Of a stretch of DNA of 64,000 nt, positions 58,661 to 64,000 are shown piece after piece. A program made the translations under genes and the position numbers. The notes under the pieces were generated by a model. It saw only the letters and a list, made by a program, of their open reading frames with translations. It was not told the DNA's origin and ran no database searches. Each line of letters starts with the position of its first letter. Position 1 is the stretch's first letter. The stretch is from Rhizobium sp. CG5 (GTDB lineage: Bacteria > Pseudomonadota > Alphaproteobacteria > Rhizobiales > Rhizobiaceae), in NCBI RefSeq assembly GCF_023701945.1, contig NZ_JABAEF010000010.1, positions 62,001-126,000 on the forward strand, in the 5' to 3' direction.

Positions 58661-59156
58661 CGGCATCGCGTGTCGCCAGGCTGGCAAGCGCGGTCGAGAC
58701 GATCAGCTTGTGAAACGGCGTGATCACCGCAATGTAGAGCCGACCCAGCAGGATCTTGCGCCACACCAGCGTCGACACGCTGACCGTTTGCCAGTCCGGA
58801 CCATCATCCGCGACATCAATGACAACCCTGAAATCCAGATGCCGGTCATCGAAGCCGAGCACCACCTGGGATGGCGTGTTGCGGACGATTGGAAAGATTG
58901 CGATCATATCCGCTCCGTCGCCCGCATCAGGGGCGGCGGGCTTCAAGCCGAACAGGCCGACGATGCGATTACGGATACGCATCAGCGCATCCACCCACCA
59001 CGGAAAACCTGAGATCACCTGGCGGGCGGCCGCCTCTGCGGTCAGCCCGTGCCCGGCCACCCGCAACCGATAGCAATCGGCCCAATCCGCCAGAGGCAAA
59101 GCCGTATGCGGTAAAGTCACAGAGACGAGAACTGGGCGCATTGTCGCATCCGTCAT
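58644..59156 (-). CDS. DUF2867 family protein
   Basis: The 170-residue protein starts MTDATMRPVLVSVTLP at ATG 59156 and has the DUF2867 pattern (FPWWVDALMRIRNRIVGLFG; LDFRVVIDV; VSVSTLVWRKILLGRLYIAVITPFHKLIV). It is soluble apart from hydrophobic stretches. It follows the cytochrome b561 gene by 17 bases on the same strand. No biochemical function is known for the family. Confidence 0.82.
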   Translation of the reverse strand: MTDATMRPVLVSVTLPHTALPLADWADCYRLRVAGHGLTAEAAARQVISGFPWWVDALMRIRNRIVGLFGLKPAAPDAGDGADMIAIFPIVRNTPSQVVLGFDDRHLDFRVVIDVADDGPDWQTVSVSTLVWRKILLGRLYIAVITPFHKLIVSTALASLATRDAVTRWQ

Positions 59157-59173
59157 TGGCACTCCTACTCCAC

Positions 59174-59674
59174 TCAGCCCTTGGTCATGCGCTGGGCGAC
59201 CGCCGTTTTCCAGTAGAACTGGTGGACCAGAACCGCGCCGACATGCACGACGATCAGGATCCACATCAGCAGCTTCATCGGGCCTCCATGCACGCCGCCC
59301 GCCGCCTCGAGACCGCCATAATAGGCCAGCGCGCCGCTGATCGGCATGGCAAAGAACAGCAGGTAGAAAGCGACATGCGCCACCTTGGCGGCCAGCCGTC
59401 CGAGCGGCGGCTCTTCTGCCGGTGCGTCCGGCGCGCCATGCGTGAGACGCAGGATAACCCGGATAGCGGCAAGACAGAGTACCGCAATTCCGACATAGGC
59501 ATGGATATTGGCGGAGGCGATCATGTCCGGGGTCGGGGTCTGCCCTTCCTCCACCGCCTCGGAGAACTCCTCCATCGCTTCGGCAAACAGCAGGTTGAAC
59601 AGGATGAGACCGGCCATCAGCCAGTGGATGAGACGTTGAGGAATGGAATAGGACGTAACGAGTGTCGAGGTCAT
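59174..59674 (-). CDS. cytochrome b561 family protein
   Basis: The 166-residue protein has four transmembrane helices with pairs of His likely to ligate two b haems: RLIHWLMAG, NIHAYVG, KVAHVAFYLL and VHVGAVLVHQFYWK. This is the prokaryotic b561 (CybB/DUF) fold that moves electrons from quinols or superoxide. ATG 59674 is preferred over a TTG six codons upstream. It is the first gene of a pair with the DUF2867 gene. Confidence 0.88.
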   Translation of the reverse strand: MTSTLVTSYSIPQRLIHWLMAGLILFNLLFAEAMEEFSEAVEEGQTPTPDMIASANIHAYVGIAVLCLAAIRVILRLTHGAPDAPAEEPPLGRLAAKVAHVAFYLLFFAMPISGALAYYGGLEAAGGVHGGPMKLLMWILIVVHVGAVLVHQFYWKTAVAQRMTKG

Positions 59675-59722
59675 TTTCTTGCCATTTGTCAAAGAGTTAA
59701 GGGCAATTACGACCGGATGATA

Positions 59723-59755
59723 GAAGCCGCGGTCAGGATAACAAGCCGCGGCTTC
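59723..59755 (-). terminator. hairpin after lpdA
   Basis: GAAGCCGCGG pairs perfectly with CCGCGGCTTC around a 13-base loop, 35 bases after the lpdA stop codon. The tail is not clearly T-rich, so strength is uncertain. Confidence 0.6.
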
Positions 59756-59789
59756 GATTATGGAGACGATTTAATCGATCTATAGAGAT

Positions 59790-61196
59790 TTACATATGGA
59801 TCGGCTTGAAGAAGGTGGCGAGCGCCGCCTCCTTGACCGCTTCCGACATGGTGGGATGCGCATGGCAGGTGCGTCCCAGATCTTCCGAAGAGCCGCCGAA
59901 TTCCATCAGCACGGCGATTTCGTGGATCATCTCGCCGGCGCCGAAGCCGATGATGTGGCCGCCGAGGACACGGTCGGTGTCCTTGTCGGCCAGGATCTTG
60001 ACGAAACCGTCGGTCGCCAGCATGGCGCGGGCGCGGCCGTTGGCGGTGAACGGGAACTTGCCGACCTTGTAGGCGATGCCTGCAGCCTTCAGCTCTTCCT
60101 CGGTCTTGCCGACGGAAGCCACTTCCGGCTGGGTGTAGACCACGCCCGGGATGACGTCATAGTTCACATGGCCGTGCTGGCCGGAGAGAATCTCGGCCAG
60201 AGCCACGCCCTCGTCCTCGGCCTTGTGGGCGAGCATCGGACCCTTGACCACGTCGCCGATGGCATAGATGCCCGGCACATTGGTGCGATAATGGCCGTCG
60301 ATTTCGACGCGGCCGCGATTGTCGAGCACGACGCCCGCCTCTTCAAGGCCGAGACCTGCGGTGAAGGGCTTACGGCCGGTGGCGATCAGCACGACATCGG
60401 CGTCGATCGAGGAGGCCTCTCCGCCCTTGACGGGCTCGAACGTCACCTTGGCGCCAGCACCCGACTTTTCAACGCCAGTCACCTTGGCGCCGAGCTGGAA
60501 GTCCATGCCCTGCTTGGCCAGCATGCGCTGGAACTGCTTGGAAACGTCACCGTCCATGCCGCCCAGAATGGTGTCGAGATACTCGACGACCGTGACCTTG
60601 GCGCCAAGACGCAGCCAGACGGAGCCGAGCTCCAGCCCGATGACGCCGCCGCCAACCACGACCATCTTTTCCGGAACTTTGGAAAGCGCTATGCCGCCGG
60701 TCGAAGAGACGATGACGGTCTCGTCGATATCGACCGAGACGCCCGGAATGCCGGCAACATCGGAGCCCGTGGCGATGACAATGCTCTTGGCTTCCAGTTC
60801 CTGCACTTCGCCTTGGTCATTGGTCACCGACACCTTGCCGGCGGACACGATCTTGCCCGTGCCCTGGATGCCGTCGATCTTGTTCTTCTTGAACAGGAAG
60901 GAGACGCCTTCGACATTCGACTTCACGGTCGCATCCTTGTGCGCCATCATCTTGTCGAGGTTGAGTTTCGGCGCACCGACTTCGACGCCCAGCGCGTCCA
61001 CACCATGGGCCACCTGGTGGAACATCTCGGAGGCATGCAGCAAGGCCTTCGAGGGAATGCAGCCGATGTTGAGGCAGGTGCCGCCATAGGTCGCACGCTT
61101 CTCGACGACCGCGACCTTCAGGCCGAGCTGCGCCGCCTTGACCGCGCAGACATAACCGCCGGGTCCGCTGCCGATTACAATCACATCATAAGCCAT
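59790..61196 (-). CDS. lpdA: dihydrolipoyl dehydrogenase (E3 of 2-oxoglutarate dehydrogenase)
   Basis: The 468-residue flavoenzyme reoxidises lipoyl groups of the 2-oxoacid dehydrogenases. It has the FAD motif [13 protein letters not shown], redox disulfide [16 protein letters not shown] near residue 40, NAD motif [15 protein letters not shown] and the catalytic His in CHAHPTMSE. It lies downstream of sucB with four to five extra genes between, in the order seen in rhizobia, so it belongs to the 2-oxoglutarate dehydrogenase complex. Confidence 0.97.
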   Translation of the reverse strand: MAYDVIVIGSGPGGYVCAVKAAQLGLKVAVVEKRATYGGTCLNIGCIPSKALLHASEMFHQVAHGVDALGVEVGAPKLNLDKMMAHKDATVKSNVEGVSFLFKKNKIDGIQGTGKIVSAGKVSVTNDQGEVQELEAKSIVIATGSDVAGIPGVSVDIDETVIVSSTGGIALSKVPEKMVVVGGGVIGLELGSVWLRLGAKVTVVEYLDTILGGMDGDVSKQFQRMLAKQGMDFQLGAKVTGVEKSGAGAKVTFEPVKGGEASSIDADVVLIATGRKPFTAGLGLEEAGVVLDNRGRVEIDGHYRTNVPGIYAIGDVVKGPMLAHKAEDEGVALAEILSGQHGHVNYDVIPGVVYTQPEVASVGKTEEELKAAGIAYKVGKFPFTANGRARAMLATDGFVKILADKDTDRVLGGHIIGFGAGEMIHEIAVLMEFGGSSEDLGRTCHAHPTMSEAVKEAALATFFKPIHM

Positions 61197-61211
61197 GGGA
61201 TTTTCCTTTTT

Positions 61212-61976
61212 TCAGGGCGCCCCCCGCCCGCCACTGACATTGAGTAAGGCACCCGTCACATAGGATGCCGAAGGGGATAGAAGATAGAGGATCGCGCCGG
61301 CGACTTCGTCCGCCGTTCCAGGCCGTTGCAGCGGAATGACGGAGCTGAGGTCGCGAGCCCGGTCCGGCAGGCCGCCGGAGGCATGGATATCCGTGTCGAT
61401 GACGCCGGGACGCACCGCATTGACGCGGATGCCCTCGCGCACCACTTCCTGGGCGAGGCCCACCGTGAACGTGTCGATGGCGCCCTTGGACGCCGCATAG
61501 TCGACATACTGGTTTGCCGAGCCGAGCAGGGATGCCACCGACGAGACATTGACGATCACCCCGCCCTGGCCGCCGTGTTTCGTCGACATGCGACGCACCG
61601 CCTCCGCCGCACAGCGGATCGAACCGATGACGTTGATGCGGAACATCCGCTCCAGCCGTTCGACCGACATCTCGTCAACCCGCGCCTTGACATCGACGAC
61701 GCCGGCATTGTTGACGAGACCGTCCAGCCGACCGAATGCCCGGTCGACGCCTGCAAAGATCGACGCTATGCCCGCCTCGCTTCCGACATCGCCCTGCACG
61801 GCGGCGGCGACACCGCCGGCCTTGCGGATCTCATCGACCACGGCTTCGGCAGCTCCGGCATTCGAGGCATAGTTGACGACGACCCGCCATCCGGCCTTTG
61901 CAGCCATCCGGCAGACGCTGGCACCAATGCCGCGACTACCGCCTGTCACCAGCAGAACGGGGTCTTGATCGCTCAT
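61212..61976 (-). CDS. SDR family oxidoreductase
   Basis: The 254-residue short-chain dehydrogenase has TGGSRGIGAS for NAD(P), NNAGVVD, and the catalytic Tyr/Lys in YVDYAASKGAID, ending GALLNVSGGRG. ATG 61976 overlaps the stop of the upstream gene (ATGA). Substrate unknown. It is one of the small genes between sucB and lpdA. Confidence 0.9.
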   Translation of the reverse strand: MSDQDPVLLVTGGSRGIGASVCRMAAKAGWRVVVNYASNAGAAEAVVDEIRKAGGVAAAVQGDVGSEAGIASIFAGVDRAFGRLDGLVNNAGVVDVKARVDEMSVERLERMFRINVIGSIRCAAEAVRRMSTKHGGQGGVIVNVSSVASLLGSANQYVDYAASKGAIDTFTVGLAQEVVREGIRVNAVRPGVIDTDIHASGGLPDRARDLSSVIPLQRPGTADEVAGAILYLLSPSASYVTGALLNVSGGRGAP

Positions 61977-62482
61977 GACGCGCATCCTTCCAGAACCAGC
62001 ACATCGCTTACGGACGCCGAGATATTTTTGGTCGACCAGAGGTCGGAAATACCGGCCAGGCGGCCGAAATCCGACAGGATCAGTTGGCGCGCCGCAGCAG
62101 CACCGGCTGCCGGCAGGTCGCCGATCCGCGCATCGGTCGCCACGCTATAGAACACTCCGTCCCACACCGTGCATTTGCGCAGATCCTCGCCGGTCACATC
62201 GCCCTCGGGGCATTGATACATCAGCAGACCATTGGCCCGCTGCCCGTCGCCGCCGGCCAGCACCACGCCATCCAGAACCAGCTTGCTGTCGAGCAGCGTC
62301 ACCGTAAACCCATGGCTGGTGGCCACAGCTGGCTCCGTCACCGGCTGGAAGCGCAGTTCGAAACTCTTGTGGTTGTCGCGATAGATCGCCTTGTCCTGCG
62401 CGCAATCGGCGGCCATCGCGGACGATCCCGCGACAACCGCAAACGACAGCACAGCAGCCGACAGGCGATGGGCGGTCTCCAT
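61973..62482 (-). CDS. small periplasmic protein of unknown function
   Basis: The 169-residue protein has a signal peptide (about residues 1-24, cleaved near AMAA-DC) and four Cys in the mature part (DCAQDK, YQCPEG, RKCTVW, EGCAS), suggesting two disulfides. I recognise no family. It is sandwiched between the LysE gene and the SDR gene; it starts 2 bases after the LysE stop codon, so it is co-transcribed. Confidence 0.75.
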   Translation of the reverse strand: METAHRLSAAVLSFAVVAGSSAMAADCAQDKAIYRDNHKSFELRFQPVTEPAVATSHGFTVTLLDSKLVLDGVVLAGGDGQRANGLLMYQCPEGDVTGEDLRKCTVWDGVFYSVATDARIGDLPAAGAAAARQLILSDFGRLAGISDLWSTKNISASVSDVLVLEGCAS

Positions 62483-62484
62483 GA

Positions 62485-63129
62485 TCAGCCCGCCTTCTCG
62501 GTGGCAAGCTTCAGGCCGAGCAGGATGAAGACGACACCGCTGGCGCGGTCGATCCATTGGCTCATCCGCCCGAATGCCGCCCGCATCTTCGGCGTGGTCA
62601 TGAACAGGCTAACGCCGACGAACCAGGCAATCAGGCATGTAGCCATCACAAGCCCATAGCCGAACTTGATGAGGATCGGCGTATGGGCGCTGACGACGGT
62701 CGAAAAGATCGACAGGAAGAAGAACACCGGCTTGGGGTTGAGCGCATTGGCGGCAAAACCGAGCCCGAAGGATTTCAGCAGCGACTGGCCCCGCTGTTCC
62801 GTACCGGAAACCGCAGGGGCGTCGACGGACATATCCGTCTTGCCGGCCCGCAGCGACTTGATGCCGATATAGATCAGATAGGCGACACCGCACCATTTGA
62901 CGATGTTGAATAGGGTGATCGACTGGGAAATGATCAGCCCAAGGCCGAGGATGGTGTAGGTGACGTGGAACATCAGCGACGTACCGATGCCGAAACTCGT
63001 GACGATGGCCGGACGACGGCCGTGCAGCAGCGACTGGCGCATCACCATGGCAAGGTCCGCACCCGGCGAAACGATCGCAAAGGCGAAGATGGCCATCAGG
63101 GATGCAAGTTCGATCAGATAGGCATGCAT
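62485..63129 (-). CDS. LysE/RhtB family amino-acid exporter
   Basis: The 214-residue protein has six membrane helices and the LysE-type N-terminal motif SPGADLAMVMRQSLLHGRR, with LNPKPVFFFLSIF in the middle. ATG 63129 is used (MHAYLIELASL); an ATG four bases further upstream in another frame is not relevant. It probably exports an amino acid or derivative, not identifiable from sequence. It lies 46 bases after the MAPEG gene. Confidence 0.9.
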   Translation of the reverse strand: MHAYLIELASLMAIFAFAIVSPGADLAMVMRQSLLHGRRPAIVTSFGIGTSLMFHVTYTILGLGLIISQSITLFNIVKWCGVAYLIYIGIKSLRAGKTDMSVDAPAVSGTEQRGQSLLKSFGLGFAANALNPKPVFFFLSIFSTVVSAHTPILIKFGYGLVMATCLIAWFVGVSLFMTTPKMRAAFGRMSQWIDRASGVVFILLGLKLATEKAG

Positions 63130-63175
63130 GCAATCGTCTCCCCGCCGTGCCGCAATGGGCCGTCTTGCCGGCGAA

Positions 63176-63586
63176 TTAAAGAACCAGTGTCGCGACCATA
63201 AGACCAAGCCCCGCCAGCGACCCAAGCCAGGCGAGCGAGCGGATATAGGGCACACCGGCCAGGTAGAGCGGAATGTAGATCACACGGAAAACCAGCCAGA
63301 TCCAGGCGCCGGTCAATCCCCAGCCCGAGGCATCGCCTGATATCGCCAGGGACAGCGCCAGGCCGATAAAGGCCGGATAGGTCTCGCGAAAATTGGCAGA
63401 CGCCCGATCTGCACGACCGGCGATCTTTCCCGTCGGCTTTTTCTCGTCGTCGCGTGGACCGGCATTCCATGCCGATCCGAGTTCGCGGGTGGCGGTCATG
63501 CCCTGCAGCCCGATATGAAACAGCAAAAGCAACACGCTCCAGCCGACAAGCGCCGTCAAGGGCGATGCTGCCAATGCCATTTCCAT
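63176..63586 (-). CDS. MAPEG family membrane protein
   Basis: The 136-residue integral membrane protein has four helices and the MAPEG-type segments TRELGSAWNAGPRDD, RADRASANFRETYPAFIGLAL and RVIYIPLYLAGVPYIRS. MAPEG proteins in eukaryotes act on glutathione conjugates and eicosanoids; the bacterial role is unsettled. It starts 12 bases after the sucB stop codon. Confidence 0.9.
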   Translation of the reverse strand: MEMALAASPLTALVGWSVLLLLFHIGLQGMTATRELGSAWNAGPRDDEKKPTGKIAGRADRASANFRETYPAFIGLALSLAISGDASGWGLTGAWIWLVFRVIYIPLYLAGVPYIRSLAWLGSLAGLGLMVATLVL

Positions 63587-63598
63587 CAGCTATCTCCT

Positions 63599-64000
63599 TT
63601 AAAGATCGAGAACGAGGCGTTCCAGATCTTCCAGGCTTTCCTTGACGCGGACCAGGAAGGTCACGGCTTCCTTGCCATCCACCATGCGGTGGTCGTAGCT
63701 GAGTGCCAGATACATCATCGGACGGATGACCACCTGACCGCCAATGGCCATCGGACGTTCCTGGATCTTGTGCATGCCGAGGATACCGGACTGCGGTGCG
63801 TTGAGGATCGGCGAGGACATCAGCGAGCCGTAGACGCCACCGTTCGAGATGGTGAACGTGCCGCCCTGCATGTCGGCCATCGACAGCTGGCCATCGCGCG
63901 CCAGACGGCCGAGACGACCGATATCCTTCTCGACTTCTGCAATCGACATCTGGTCGGCATCGCGAACGACCGGAACCACGAGGCCCTTGTCCGTGCCGAC
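63599..64000 (-). CDS. sucB: 2-oxoglutarate dehydrogenase E2 component (dihydrolipoyl succinyltransferase), partial
   Basis: Only the last 133 residues are in the window; the N-terminal part is beyond the right edge. The segment holds the E2 catalytic domain end: [37 protein letters not shown], and the active-site [18 protein letters not shown] with the catalytic His. It is the 5'-most gene of the visible cluster leading to lpdA, and is presumably preceded by sucA outside the window. Confidence 0.95.
   Translation of the reverse strand, partial: VGTDKGLVVPVVRDADQMSIAEVEKDIGRLGRLARDGQLSMADMQGGTFTISNGGVYGSLMSSPILNAPQSGILGMHKIQERPMAIGGQVVIRPMMYLALSYDHRMVDGKEAVTFLVRVKESLEDLERLVLDL

Overview
The window looks like an ordinary chromosomal segment of a high-GC alphaproteobacterium of the family Rhizobiaceae (Rhizobium/Agrobacterium/Sinorhizobium relatives). 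The evidence is the run of rhizobial-type gene neighbourhoods (J-domain gene-cobS-cobT, aroK-aroB-CorC, atpHAGDC with atpC at its end, fdsGBA-fdhD-fdsD, sucB...lpdA), the ALA-synthase route to haem (hemA), the palindromic intergenic repeats and frequent GTG/TTG starts. The species cannot be named from the sequence alone.

Layout. 1-9.2 kb: ribosomal protein L28, a queuosine-precursor transporter with a probable preQ1 riboswitch, the cobaltochelatase genes cobS/cobT with a J-domain gene and a phytase-like esterase, BolA, and the shikimate genes aroK-aroB followed by a CorC-type CBS transporter. 9.3-16.9 kb: xerD, accA, an L,D-transpeptidase lipoprotein, TusA, a CobW-family metallochaperone GTPase, a D-Ala-D-Ala carboxypeptidase and an M20 amidohydrolase. 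16.96 kb: tRNA-Arg(CCU), followed by a compositionally different HEPN-like orphan gene and a P1B-type ATPase with unusual motifs. 20-27.6 kb: dxr, a serine hydrolase, hemA with a candidate FNR/FixK box, and a three-gene molybdenum hydroxylase operon of the form II CoxL type. 27.9-34.5 kb: a glycine-zipper lipoprotein and the TamA/TamB outer-membrane assembly pair.

34.7-37 kb: a soluble double-PAS chemoreceptor overlapping a cheW gene. 37.2-45.1 kb: a complete NAD-dependent formate dehydrogenase operon interrupted by palindromic repeats, with a LysR regulator and a BigR/SqrR-type thiol-sensing ArsR regulator upstream. 45.2-51.3 kb: L-lactate dehydrogenase and the F1 ATP synthase operon. 51.6-57.5 kb: a small membrane protein, priA, an acyltransferase and xerC. 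56.5-58.7 kb: two tandem TraB/GumN-family genes. 58.6-64 kb: a DUF2867 gene and a cytochrome b561 gene, then the distal part of the 2-oxoglutarate dehydrogenase cluster: the C-terminus of sucB, a MAPEG protein, a LysE exporter, a small periplasmic protein, an SDR and lpdA.

Most of the window is core metabolism and envelope biology: cobalamin and haem synthesis, aromatic amino acids, isoprenoids, formate and C1 oxidation, respiration and chromosome-dimer resolution (both XerC and XerD are here). No phage, transposon, CRISPR array or clear defence island is visible. The strongest candidates for something new are the compact riboswitch that pairs with the start codon of the queuosine-precursor transporter, the HEPN-like gene next to tRNA-Arg, the stand-alone C42/C108 thiol-switch repressor beside the formate dehydrogenase genes, and the soluble double-PAS receptor. 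All start choices, motif positions and regulatory sites were read by eye; no database search was run.
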